A stretch of DNA of 64,000 bases from Asterias amurensis (GCF_032118995.1 NC_092660.1:18896501-18960500), one strand, 5' to 3'; counted from the stretch's first letter, positions 45,731-57,646 are shown. Notes: generated from the letters alone by a model not told the origin. A program made the numbers and translations.

Positions 45731-46603
45731 ACATATGAGTACCATCATCATCAGGTTCACTGTATAAACTGGAGTTTTCGAATGTACACCATGGGTAATG
45801 TCCCATTAAGATAAAACAGGGGGAAAATTACACAAAGTGGGGTTTAAATAACACTTATTTCTGCGGAAACATTTACATTGGCGTTAACCTCCTTTGGTGA
45901 TTACTTTGATGTGACGACACCCTTGGTGTCAATTTGACACCCCAGTTGTTGCAGTGTACATAAAAACCATAGCCGTAAAATATTCGAGACGACACTCACT
46001 CAGAGGGTTCAGATAATTTACAGAGTACTTTGTTGACAACGTTTTCAAAAAGCTACAATAAAAACGTCAATTTTTGGAAGAGAGGACAATTTCTATTTCA
46101 TAAATTTTGGATTAGGATTTCATAAATGAACCTCATATATATGAACAAATTACTGACAACAATAATGAACTATCATTGATCTATTCGATAGTTATTGATT
46201 TTGATATTATTTTGAAATACATGTACACCTCGATTATGTAATTAAATGTATCCAAATTTAAGATACAAAAAAACTCATTAACAATACAATACAAAATTAT
46301 ACAATACGTTACAAAGGCGTGTACACTCGTTGTAAAATGTTTGCAAATGCATTTATGATTGTAAAAAAAAGTATTGTTCAAGAAAGTTATTTGTCGAACT
46401 TATGTTCATGCTATTGTGTGTATTTATAGTAACGCTAAACATTGAATCAATGTGATTCGTGCAAGTTAAGGTTAAGGAGCTGTGTGGCTTTATTACCAAA
46501 TAAATATGATACGGATGGAGTGTGCACGTACAGTAACCGTGTGTGAGTTCCATGTACAGCTCAATGTACAAGTGATTTAATAAAGGAATCAATGTGTGGT
46601 GAA
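45731..46603. other. G10 3' flank: class A unit in reverse orientation
   Basis: Mirror image of the DNA downstream of the minus-strand genes: reversed gene-adjacent MITE (45780-45960), a candidate AATAAA at 46057-46062, and a truncated 125-bp MITE from 46472. Confidence 0.65.
45780..45960. mobile_element. Gene-adjacent MITE beside the G10 stop, reversed
   Basis: ACACCATGGGTAATG start to CCCAGTTGTTGCAGTGTACA end, about 50 bases after the stop codon. Confidence 0.6.
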
Positions 46604-46715
46604 GAGGTTGTCAACTAGTGGTTTAGTCCCAACGAGGCCTGGTTCTTGATAATTTTACCGAGACGAAGTCGAGGTAATTTATCAAGAACCAGGCCTCGGC
46701 GGGTTTAAACCACTA
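46604..46715. repeat. Inverted repeat before the large TIR element
   Basis: GAGGCCTGGTTCTTGATAA and its complement TTATCAAGAACCAGGCCTC pair across ACGAAGTC; GTGGTTTAG and TTAAACCAC extend it. Probably one end of an older element that the next one entered. Confidence 0.6.
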
Positions 46716-47988
46716 CACTGCAAAAACGTTGGTCAAATCATTTGTTGGGCAAAGTAACTTCAACAATTATTGGTCGATAATTGCCCAACAAAACAAATAA
46801 TTGGTCTTGTTGGGCAAACATTTTGTTTGCCCATTCTTTGTTTAAAAAGCGGAACAAAAGTTGGGCAAGTGTTGGGAAAATATTTCGTAATCTGAATTCA
46901 TCATAACTGTTGGTTACACTTTTGCTTATTTAATGGGCAACTTTTTGGTAATTTTAATTAATCTCGATTGTTGGTTAAAATTATGCACAGTAGTTGGTCA
47001 AAATCGTCCGATCATGCGCACTACGATTAAAGAGTTGCCAAAAAGTTGGGCATTAAACAGTAGAACAAAGATATTTTCCAACATGGCGAGTGGAAGAGTG
47101 GCTGTGACGAGCGGGGTTGTCCAGTGGATATAGATCCAATTTGAAGGTGAGTTTTTAACTAAATATGAAGTTGTGTTTTCTATTCAGTCGTACGTAGTCG
47201 TGACAATTGCAGAGCGAGCAACACATTGACACTACTGTGATAGTTTCAGTTTTATCATGCCATTATGTGCAACGCCGCATGTGGCATGTATGCGTGGTTG
47301 TGTTGCTTTGTGTATGAAATACATGCATGGAACTATCACTGCATTGCTTGTTGTGTTGCTTTGTGTATGTAATACATGCATGGAACTATCACTGCATTGC
47401 TTGTTGTGTTGCTTTGTGTATGAAATACATGCATGGAACTATCACTGCATTGCTTGCGCTGCAACTGTCATGACTGTGTACAACAACTGAACAGGAAACA
47501 AACTGTATTTAGTTAAAAACTAACCTTCCAAAGCATCTACAAACCACTGAGCACCCTCACGATTTTGAGAGAGATGCCAAGGTCACAACTCACCACCGTT
47601 TGCCATCGTGGAAAATATATTTTATATGCCTGGTTGTATGACGCATCACAGGAGAAACTGTAAATCAAAGGGTTAAATACATTCACCATTTGTTGGATAA
47701 CACCAAAAAAGGTTAAACATTTTAACTAGATTATGAATAAAATCATCGCCCAATAAGTGGGTAATTGATAATTATTAAATACCCAGAAAATGGGTAAACA
47801 AAAAATTACCCAACTGTTGGTTACCAAAATATACCCAACTATTGATGATGAAATATTACCCAATTATTTGGCAATCAGAGCGCCCAACTTTGATGGGTAA
47901 AACTTTGCCCAAAAGTTGGAGGAGTTCACTATTCGCCCTTAAATGGGTAAAAAGTTGGGCATTTTTTTACCCAATTTTTTTACAGTGT
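46716..47988. mobile_element. Non-autonomous DNA transposon with long TIRs (about 1.27 kb)
   Basis: Ends CTACACTGCAAAAA and TTTTTTTACAGTGTAG are inverted; about 200-300 bases at each side are crowded with TTGGGCAA/TTGGGTAA motifs in opposite orientation. The middle has no transposase frame. It contains a 53-bp triplicate and a short exon-like stretch. Superfamily not determined. Confidence 0.65.
47300..47455 (+). repeat. 53-bp tandem repeat, three units
   Basis: Units begin GTGTTGCTTTGTGTATG at 47300, 47353 and 47406; the units are nearly identical. Confidence 0.9.
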
Positions 47989-48420
47989 AGTTGAAAACCG
48001 ATTCAACACACTTTGATTCCCATTCATCAAAACCTTTTCGGTCAAAAAACATCAACACTTTTGGTCAAAAAGTAAAATAAATGCACAAATTATAATTGTT
48101 TAATGATTTCTTTCAACACAACACCCCTCTAGCTATGAAATAGTAAGGCCCTCCGCCGCCCTCGGGTAAACAACTCCTTATAAGGGAATGCTGTGCGCGT
48201 CGCGCGTTTCGTGTGATGTGGCACAACTGTCCCGGTCGTTGCTCTCGACCAATAGGAATGAAGAAACTGTCTTATAAGAACAGGTGCAAGCTCACGTGTC
48301 ACGCCCATGTTTCAACACTTTTTACTGGTCATAAACAAAGGTTTATACACACCCACGTGACGCGCTCTCCACTAATAGGAATAGCGAAACTGTCTGAGGT
48401 ATTTATGAATGTACGTTTAA
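47989..48420. other. Unassigned DNA right of the TIR element
   Basis: No gene seen. CG-richer than surroundings around 48150-48250, with two copies of an ACCAATAGGAATGA / CTAATAGGAATAG motif. Confidence 0.3.
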
Positions 48421-49724
48421 CGATAAATGGTTGTACTTCCTTAATATTCTGAGCACCACACGCAAATGAACTTCAACAATAAAACAATTCTGGGTTTTCA
48501 TTTTTACGGTAACCAGTTTAACAATAAAGGTCGCAATGCCGCAGTTCAACTGATTCAAGAACATGCCCCAAACCAACAAAATAAATGACGTATATTATTC
48601 AACATAATATTGTTTCCATTCTCTTCGTATTAGTAAGATGGTTTAAACCAGAAAAATCAAGTCAAATATGTGTTTGACAATACTTGTCATTTTATACCGT
48701 TATGTAACAGGCTTTTAGTCGCTTGTGCTATTTTTGTGGCAGGAACTTATTAAAATTCTCACTGGGTGCTCTCAAAGAGTGTGATACGAGGATTGTGACG
48801 TCATAGATTGCCCAGGGTAGCACAAAACTAGTTTGGAAAATGCCTGATAGATCATTTCAGGGTATAGATGTTGATGTATCCCATCAATAAATCACAAACA
48901 CCCCAGCCACCAACGGTGCCAACAGGGTCACAAATCGTGATTAATATTTGCCTTCTTTTTAAAGACACTATGGACGCTTTTGGTAATATTGTCAAAAACC
49001 AGTCTTCACTCACTTGGTGTATCTCAACATGACAAAAAAACCTTTGATTTTGGTACTCAAAATCTAAATATGAGGTCTCGAAATCAAATTCAAATATTTT
49101 ACTGGAATATTAGTTCTTTCTCGAAAACTACGTTTACTTCAGATGGATCCGTTTCTCACAATGTTTTATACTATCAACAGCTCTCCATTGATTGTTACCA
49201 AATATGTTTTTATGCTAACAATGATTTTGAGTAATTATCAATAGTGTCCGGTGCCTTTAATACAAACAAAATATTTTAGTAAACATTCTTCAGAGCAGTA
49301 TGAGTGTTATTAATTTAACTGTCATTCAAAACGAACACAATGATCACATACACTAGGCAGGGATATTGGATAGAGGGCGCACTCTGCCGCTGTGTCAACG
49401 TTACGATAAATTGGGGAGGGGAATTTTGCATCAGAAGCAAACCACGACAATGCCACAATCTCATGATTCGGTCGAATTGACTCGATGGCGAATCAATTAT
49501 CTAAATGACATTATTGGTTGTACATAGTGTAATTAAAGACATAAACAATACCTTGTTTGCTTGAGGGCCTACTGTTGGAAAACGTTCACGTTGCACACTT
49601 CCATTAACTGAAATGAGGGGGAAAGGTAACAGTTTTTCTTTCTGCTGGCGAACTACATAGTTCTAATCTGCGTGTGTACAAGTTTCTTTGCTGATTGAAG
49701 TAAATACCATTCGTTTTGGTATAA
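48421..49724. other. Spacer upstream of G11
   Basis: A diverged family upstream block with TGACGTCA at 48796-48803, then a 390-bp TTAA repeat (48959-49261, shortened in the middle). 49360-49720 is not paralogous to the other class B flanks and holds nothing I recognise. Confidence 0.5.
48959..49261. mobile_element. 390-bp TTAA repeat, copy 7, internally shortened
   Basis: Starts AAGACACTATGGACGCTTTT; lacks the GTCGTCGAAGTTGCGAG middle part. Confidence 0.65.
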
Positions 49725-49880
49725 CCCATATATACCGACTGTGTAACCACTTAATACTCAGTACTTTCCCGGGTTCTGTGAACAAAGTCACAGGCATAGT
49801 ACTCACGTGGGATTCGAACCCACGACCTTTGCAATTCTAGATCAGTGTCATACCAACTAGACCACCGATATTGCCCGGTA
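49725..49880 (-). mobile_element. tRNA-headed SINE with Deu-like core, copy 3
   Basis: Minus strand, B box near 49820-49810, A box near 49864-49853, core GAACCCGGGAAAGTACTGAG as in copy 1. About 0.6 kb before G11. Confidence 0.7.
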
Positions 49881-50418
49881 GCTAGATGACATGTAGTTCG
49901 AATCATATATGTGTTAGCAGCGGGCACTCCAACGAATTGATAGATGTTAAATTTGCATCGGGTATGAAGAAAATTAATTTTGGTTTCACCCATACACACC
50001 GAGAAAATATTATTATTATTTTCCAATAAATCTCCTCTGTCGTATAATCTTACTGTGTTGGCATCTCTTCAAATGTTTCTTTCAACCATTATTTGTTTGG
50101 AACTTTAAGAAGTTGCAATCAGTCGGTTTGTGGTCGTGCTGAGGTTCTGCAGTATTCCAATGTCATAATATGGGTGAGCTTGCGGTATGGTTGTTCATAA
50201 ATAACTGTTCTATATTCAGTTGAACTGTGAAGTTATAATTCTCTTTGTCAAACATGTCTGGATAAAATGAAATTCATGAATTGTGTTATTGTTGAAGTTC
50301 ATTGGCGCGTAGTGCTCAGTAAGAGGAAGTACAAACCAAGTCGACTTCATCGTTAACTACATGTACATTAAATCACTATTACATTGAGCTGTGTGTGAAC
50401 GTGGGATCGTTCTACTTC
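49881..50418. promoter_or_regulatory. Class B 5' flank (G11)
   Basis: Aligns with 13811-14325 and 37491-38030; no gene. Confidence 0.35.
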
Positions 50419-50472
50419 ATGCATTTCCATCCTTTTCCCGTCTTCTCCAGAAATGATTTAATAGCAACTTAA
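50419..50472 (+). other. Conserved upstream ORF of G11
   Basis: 17 codons, MHFHPFPVFSRNDLIAT, stop 19 bases before the receptor ATG. Confidence 0.45.
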
Positions 50473-50491
50473 TAAACTCAGATTCAATACG

Positions 50492-52444
50492 ATGGAGGGA
50501 AGGATCTCGATGTATGTTTTGCTGATGTGTGTTTGGTGTTCACTTGATGCAGGCGGATTCCTGATGGTTGTCACTGCTCAACCAACAGTGTATGCGGAGA
50601 TCTTAACACCAGAGGCTGATCGTAAGGAGGGCGGGCAGGTTGATATGATGTGTACCGCTACAAACCTCGAGTCGGATCAGATTGTTCAGTGGGCAACTGT
50701 GGACCCAGACATGACTCTGAGATGGGGTGGAACCACCGTTAATAATAACAAAGGACGCTTCATCTTCGGTACATCGGGGATGAATACTCAAACAGTTGTT
50801 CAAGACTTTACCATCACCAATGTGCAGAGGGCCGATACTGATAAATATGTTTGTAATGTCAATGACCCAATACAGGGTGGAGGCAACGCCATCGTAGCCA
50901 CATCCAGTGTAACACTTTCAGTGTTATACTTCCCCAGTGCGTCCTTCCCTATGTGCTCTCCTGCTGGACCCATAACAGTAGACGCTGGGACAGAGTTAGA
51001 TATGAGGTGTTCATCTGAGAGCAGTCACGGAACAGTCACAATGACGATCAATCCCACTATACAGACTTCTAGATACACCAACTAGCAATCAGTAATCAAC
51101 GATGATAGCGACACAGTCGTAAGGACATTATATTTGACAGTGGATGATGCTGATAATGGTGTTGCATTCGACTGCTTCATATCATCAATGTATTTCACTG
51201 GTATGCAACGTACATGTCAAATCGGACCAATTACAGTAAACACCGTGACAATACCCACGACAGAACCCGCAACGTCATCCACGTCAACATCAACTACATC
51301 AGGATCAACGATACCATTGACTGGAAAACCTACTCCAACCACAGAGAACGAGGTTGCTTCAACCCCCTCCTCTGCATCTACTCAATCTACGTCCACGACT
51401 TCGTTCAGTCCTGCCGCCATTGCCGGAGCAGTCGTAGGGGGAGTCGCTGCATTTCTTCTCCTCGTAATCCTGATCCTTATTTGCTGCAAACGACGCTCCG
51501 GCAACTCGGATCCCAAATCGGAACATTTCAATGCAGACATCAACCCAACAAATACTGACTTGACACTAGATAGACTTGAGCAGTCTCAGATCAGTTTCAA
51601 CGAGTATGGAGATCTTGACTCAATACAACATGGATTACAGGATAATACCATATATGTCCCATCCCCGAGCCCAATATCCGGACCAGCTGCGTCTTATGCT
51701 GGCACTTTGCCGGTACAAACAGCTGAGACGATTGATACAAGTCTAATTTATGCAAAACCAATCCGTACCAAAACTCAAAAGACTGAACGTGAATTGAAGA
51801 AGCAACAGTCAGACCCCAACGATAACCCTACAACTGATCAGAGTTACAACAATCCTGCATTTGATTCTAATGTCTCTGGTGGAACAACAGCGCCCTATTG
51901 GGACGACTCACCCACTCCCACACCGGCGGCATCTGTTAGACCAACTCGACCTATTAAACCCACACCCTATAAACCCAACCCGTCACAGCGTAACACATTG
52001 GATAGGCCTAACAATGACAATCCTGTAATTGAGTCAAGTGTCTCTGATGGAACAACAACGCTCTCTGGAGTCGACTTATCCACATCCACCAAACCGATTG
52101 CATTAGTCAGACCAACTCGACCTAGTAAGCCCAGACCCTATAAGCCCAAGCCAGCAGAGCGTATGAGTGACGCCCCGAGTACCCACAACGACCGGATGCC
52201 ACCCTCTCCCCCACCCCTAACAAGCGTCAATGACGGTGCCCCTAGTCTGGAAAACACCGACGATTCTCCTTATGCCCAAGACTCCGTACCCATGAGACAG
52301 CAGAGTAGTCATGGCAACCCAGCATCTGAGGACCACATTGTCTATGCTGATTTGGATTTGCAATCAGACGAGATTCAAGATGGCGGACACCACCCTCAAC
52401 CAGCATCTGAAGCAGTGCTGTACTCGAGTGTAATGATGAACTAA
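50492..52444 (+). pseudogene. Class B two-Ig-domain receptor (G11) with one premature stop
   Basis: 651 codons in one frame with a single TAG at 51083-51085 in the second Ig domain, replacing the TGG of SRYTNW. The DNA before and after is open and well conserved: signal peptide, Ig1 (MMCTATNLES, DTDKYVC), Ig2, a long stalk, membrane span (AAIAGAVVGG to ILICCK) and the full tail with LIYAKPI, both RPTRP blocks, PPSPPPL, IVYADL and VLYSSV. The codon after the stop (CAA for ATA) also differs. As in G9 the lesion is one base, G to A here. A truncated product would be secreted with Ig1 and half of Ig2 (197 aa). Confidence 0.82.
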
Positions 52445-52506
52445 CATTGATGTATTTGATAGGTATCATAGGATGAGAAAGACGATGCCCTTCTCCTTGT
52501 CACCTG

Positions 52507-52750
52507 GGCCCAATTTCATAGAATTGCTAAGAACAAAAACATTGCTTAGCATGAAGTTTATTCCTTGATTAAAACAGAACTACCAACCAAATTTCTATTT
52601 GTTGCATATTGCTTGTTTACTGGTATTCAGCTGTTGTTTGCTTATCCTGAAAATCACATGGAAATTTGGTTGGTAATCCTGTTTGTATCCAGGAAGAAAT
52701 GTCATGCTTGGCAAATTTTTGTGCTTAGCAGCTCTATGAAATTGGGTCCA
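52507..52750. mobile_element. Palindromic MITE, copy 2
   Basis: Same ends and same place as at 16501, so inserted before the block duplication. Confidence 0.75.
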
Positions 52751-53431
52751 GGCCCGGTATTCTCTCCCAATATAATCCACGTACCTTCTCCTAAAATGCT
52801 TATCAGCTCTTATTTATCCCTTGATTAATCTTCAAATAATTTTGTTCTACAATTCAAGTTGGCCTCATCGCTTTTTAAATGAACATGCATCAATTTTAGA
52901 AACATTAGTTTTCAACTTTTGAATTAAAAACATTTTTAAGAAATGTTATTTTGTAATCGAGCTATTATGCTACCACGGTCTTGAGATCCTATTTGTAATA
53001 GCCAAGACTTTTTCTTGTTCACACTTTATAAATAAGGACAAATTTTCACATTAAACATGAATTTGGTTTTACATTGTACCGAAAACCAAAAATCATAAAC
53101 TTCTTGACAACAATTTCATACATTTTGGATTATTTCACTTGAATGAAACTGTTCTGTACTGGGCTTTAAGGTTTTAAGATTTTGAAAAACATGTACTCTT
53201 TGCTAATATAACCGCATCTAATTCAGAAAAAAACTATAACAAACAAAATGTACGTTTACGACTAAAAGGCGTGTACAAACACTTTGTGTGAAGTGTTTGC
53301 AAATGCATCCTTAATTATTCAGAAGAAAATTAATATCCAAAAAAGTTACACGTCAAAGTTATGTTTTATGAATGATATATTTTTTTCATTAACGCTAAAA
53401 ATGAAGTCGGTGTGATCGGTGTTTGCTAAGA

Positions 53432-53560
53432 TTAAAGGGACCGTGTCGTCATGACTAATGATACGGAGTAGGGAAGGCGCGCCTGCAGTAACTGGTTGAT
53501 AGATCGTAATTTAATGTACAGCAATGGCCTGCTTTGACCATGACGACACAGCCCCTTTAA
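53432..53560. mobile_element. 125-bp TTAA MITE, copy 8
   Basis: Same diverged form as copy 4 at 17790. Confidence 0.75.
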
Positions 53561-53751
53561 TCTATTTTCACGTCACACTTTTAGGTTTTGGTAAAAAAAA
53601 AAAAAGTCGGAACACAAAATGAATAATTTATTTGTACTCGGATTGCATCAACAGTGTAAGAACCTGCTCGACATTATGTATTTTTTAGTGAATATTCATT
53701 TGGAATTATGATAAATGATTATGTCTGAACCTGCTTCTGTAAATAAATTAC

Positions 53752-54105
53752 TTAAAGAAATTGGACACTATTGGTAATTGTCAAAGACCAGTCTTCTCAC
53801 TTGGTGTATCTCAACATATGCATAAAGTAACAAACCTGTAAAAGTTTGAGCTCAATCGGTCATCGAAGTTGCGAGATAATAATGAAAGAAAAACACTCTT
53901 TTCACACGGAGTTGTGTGCTTTCAGATGCATGATTTCGAGACCCTAAGTTCCAAATCTGAGGTCTCGAAATCAAATTCGTGGAAAATTACTTCTTTCTCA
54001 AAAGCTACTCCACTTCAGAGGGAGCCGTTTCTCACAATGTTTTATACTACCAACCTCTCCCCATTACTCGTTACCAAGTAAGGTTGTATGCTAATAATTA
54101 TTTTA
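53752..54105. mobile_element. 390-bp TTAA repeat, copy 8
   Basis: GGACACTATTGGTAATTGTC start; right end missing beyond GCTAATAATTATTTTATT. The paralogous site near 18108 is empty. Confidence 0.7.
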
Positions 54106-54110
54106 TTCAG

Positions 54111-56604
54111 ATTAAAAATAACAACAAGATTTTGATTAAGATAAATGTAATTGGAAAACATGAAGATATACGTATACCTGCTTGATATTAATAAATTTTG
54201 CATTTAAAAAAATTTGTATATTAAAATTCTGCTACAGAATTATTGTATAATTTCATTTTTTTTATATTAAAATACAATCGAGGACTTTGTATGAGCTAGA
54301 ATAGAAAATACTCTGCCAAAATACAGAACCATTTTTTACCAGACTGTTAGATGTTGGTCGAGGACAATGAACGGCACTTGACCAAGTTTTTTCATTCTCT
54401 ATTTAAAAGGATTAATAATCAGGATTTGTGACCCTGTTGGCACCGTTGGTGGCGTGTTTGTGATTTTTTGATGGGATACATCTATACCCTGAACTGAACT
54501 ATCTGACGTTATCCAAACTAGTTTTGTGCTACCCTGGGCAATCTATGACGTCACAATCCTCGTTCAAATATGGGTCACACTCTGGGAGAGCGCTCAGTGA
54601 AATTTTGAATAAATTCTTTAACAAGCAATATCTCACCTACCTGTAATTCTCAAAGCAACTAAAGGGCTGTAAAAGAGAAACATTTGTAGAACCAATATTT
54701 GATTTAATTCTCTAATTTCGAACAATCCTCCTAGTTATATAATGATATATATGCATATCCAGCATATTATTCTGAGGCTGGATTTGTTGACCGTCCTGTT
54801 GTATTTCTCTCAGTAACAGCTTTGTGTACAACACTCCCATAGGCTGCAATAGGAGACTTTTGGGACGCTTGGTGGCAGCAGACTTACCAGGTAAATTTCA
54901 TTGTTCTCGGTAATGTGCGCGTGCTCAGAGCTACGTAAACAATGGAAATTTACCTGGTAAGTCCTGCCACCTAGCGCCTCAAAGTCTCCCATTGAGGGAG
55001 TCTTTGGAGTATGCAGACCTTCTCTGAAGACGGTTGGAACTCAGCCCTAATCGACTCACAAGACTCCCCACTTTACTCGGACTCGGTCTCGAGGATTGAG
55101 GTCTCGATTACAAGACTTGTGTACGAGGCTAGGTAATTTGCTTGTCACAATTAACTTGTTTGCGCCATTTATTTCTTGGGATTCCCTTCTTGTTGTACAT
55201 AGGCGACGCGGTGTTTACATGCTGACAAGTTATGACTACAGCTGAACATGTTTCTATACTGTTTTTGATGTGTTCGGGAACACCCGAGCAGATATTGTTA
55301 GGTGTTCAGACTTCAGCCGAACACTTTGTTTTTGTTCGGGTTTTCTTGTTTAGATGTTCGACCAGCAGCCGATGCATGTTGGGCAATGATGCCTTATTTT
55401 CCTGATTGAGAGATGGACGTTTAAGATACCACGTGTTTATATCAATCAGTCGTCATTAATTTATTCCAGCCAGCTGGTTAATATACATTTACACAATCTG
55501 ATTGCAAAATGGTAGGTATTTAAAAATGGCTAATTTATTCAAATCAAGCAAGTTCATGCATAATAATGTTTTCTGATTACAAAATTGTTTATGACTCAAA
55601 TCGTGCTGTTTTTTTCTGTTCTGAAAATGATGTGAGCAATTTGTTTATAGAAGCAGGTTCACACTTAATCATAATTCCAAATGAATATTTACTTAAAATA
55701 CATAACAGCGAGCAGGTTCTTAAAAATGATATAATCTGAGTACAAAAAAGGAATAATCGTTTTTTTGTTCTGACTGTGTGTACTTTTATGACCAAAAGCT
55801 AAAAACGTGACGTGAGAATAGATTAAAGGGGCTGTGTCGTCTTGGTCAAAGCAGGTCTGTGGCTGTACATTATGAACTATCACGCAGGTACTGCACATGC
55901 GCACTATCCCTACGTATCATATCTAAGGCGAGAGAGCGCATGCGCGTGTGCAGTAACTGGGTGAAAGTTCATAATTTCATTTTCAGTCCATTGTTCATGA
56001 TAACACGGCGACTTTATTAATCTTAACATAAATGTATGACTAAATTTTTAGCGTTACTGTAAAAGCATCAATTTAAGTGAACATACCATTGACAGATATA
56101 ACTTCCTTATATATATTTTTTTCTGAATAAGTAATGATGCATTTGCAAATAATTTATTTATAACATAACTGTATACACCTTGTGGTTTTATGACGTTAGT
56201 TTATATTCTGTATATAATTTTAAACTGGATGCGTTTACATAAAAAAATTGAACATGTAAATTCGAAATAAATCTTCCAAAATTTGAACATAACATTGGCA
56301 GATATTGAATTGTTTCTGAATAATTAAAGATGCATTTAATTACAATTTACATTATTTGCACTTTAATCGTAACGTATAATTTGTCTTTTGCGACATTAGC
56401 TTGTTCCGTTTATTCAATTTTTGATGCGTTTACATCATCAAAGTGTTGTTTTTCTAAACCTTAAAATCCTCAGTAGAAAACGGTTTCATTCGAGGGAAAC
56501 AATCCCCCAAAATAGCAAAGTTTCCAACCACAACGATGTTAGGAAATTACATTTATAGAGATATTGAAGGGAAAACTAGGAGAACGTTGGAGAACACCCA
56601 TTGG
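54111..56604. other. Convergent spacer G11-G12, right part
   Basis: Inverted upstream block with TGACGTCA at 54546-54553, the empty LINE site TACCTG (54638-54643), the hairpin element, a copy of the 20.4-21.0 kb repeats and a 125-bp MITE fragment from 55823. No gene. Confidence 0.55.
54848..54992. repeat. Hairpin element, copy 2
   Basis: Same palindrome as at 20014. Confidence 0.65.
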
Positions 56605-56875
56605 CGATGATGTGGGGTTAGGTGTGGCAATGGGTGTGGCAAAGGTTGTGGTAGTGGGTGTGCCAAAGGGTGTAACAATGTGTATGGCTGTGGGTGTGGC
56701 ATGGGTGTGGCGGTGGGTGTGGCGGTGGATGTGGCAATGGGTGTGGCAAAGTTTGTGGTAGTGGATGTGCCAAAGGGTGTAACAATGTGTATGGCCGTGG
56801 GTGTGGCATGGGTGTGGCGGTGGGTGTGGCAATGGGTGTGGCAATGGGTGTGGCAATGGGTGTGGCAAATGGTAG
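56605..56875. repeat. 12-bp minisatellite, copy 3
   Basis: GGGTGTGGCAAT units in a longer array than at 21585, with a higher-order unit of about 100 bases (the AAAGGGTGTAACAATGTGTA block appears twice). Confidence 0.9.
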
Positions 56876-57078
56876 CACGTATGAATACACCTCCATTTTG
56901 GTATGGAGAATAAAAAAAGCTGCAGTAATTTGTTCCCATTCTTCATTTGTGACGCTTTTGCAAAAGTTATTTTATAAAGAGCTTTATTTATAACGTGTAA
57001 CGCTGCAGTTTTTCTGTGGATATTGTTTTTAAGCAATATAAAACAAAATGTATTCATAAGAAAAGGTTGTCATTATTT

Positions 57079-57466
57079 TTAAAGGGACATTACAGAATTG
57101 GTTTTCGCTAACAAAACAGTTGCTGGCAGTGTAAGCACTTTATGTAATCCACCATATACATAAACTGACAACAAACCTGTAGAAGTTTGAGATCCATCGG
57201 CGATCTGGGTCACGGGAGAATAGTGAAAAACCGAGTGCAAATTTTGCATTGCATCGATGCAAAAATAAAAACGAATAAAACGCTCACTGAGCGATAAACT
57301 CCAAACACGAAGTTAGATTATTTATTTCTGATCAAATATGACATTTCAGACAGAAATATTTCAAGGGATGTTTTCTACTATCATCATCATTAGACCATGT
57401 AAGTTTTATGTAAATCTGTGATCTTCACGATTTTTGTTTCTTACCAATTCTGTAACGTTCCTTTAA
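57079..57466. mobile_element. TTAA MITE, 380 bp, with empty site
   Basis: Ends AGGGACATTACAGAATTGG and CCAATTCTGTAACGTTCCT inverted, TTAA at both sides; the G6 side reads TTTTTAAATTGTGTTG at 21964 without it. Confidence 0.85.
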
Positions 57467-57646
57467 AGTGTGTTGGAGAAATTGTATGACAAAATAATTT
57501 GCTAACGAGAGAGTCTCATGTATTTGGTACAAGATTAGCTCAATTAAAAAATAATATATCTGCAATAGTTATACACCATCACTCCATTGATATTAGTGAT
57601 TTCGTCTGTCTAGAATGTTGCATCTTCTACACCATTATGTTTTTAA

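Larger units (their letters stand above)
52445..54110. other. Convergent spacer G11-G12, left part
   Basis: Paralogous to the DNA after G5 (16244-18110), without the MITE at 17162. It contains a palindromic MITE, the 125-bp MITE (53432-53560) and a 390-bp TTAA repeat that the G5 side lacks. No gene. Confidence 0.6.

Noticed and set aside
46933-47133. 66-codon frame within the TIR element
   Set aside because: No domain; possibly part of a captured exon, reported only as a low-level finding.
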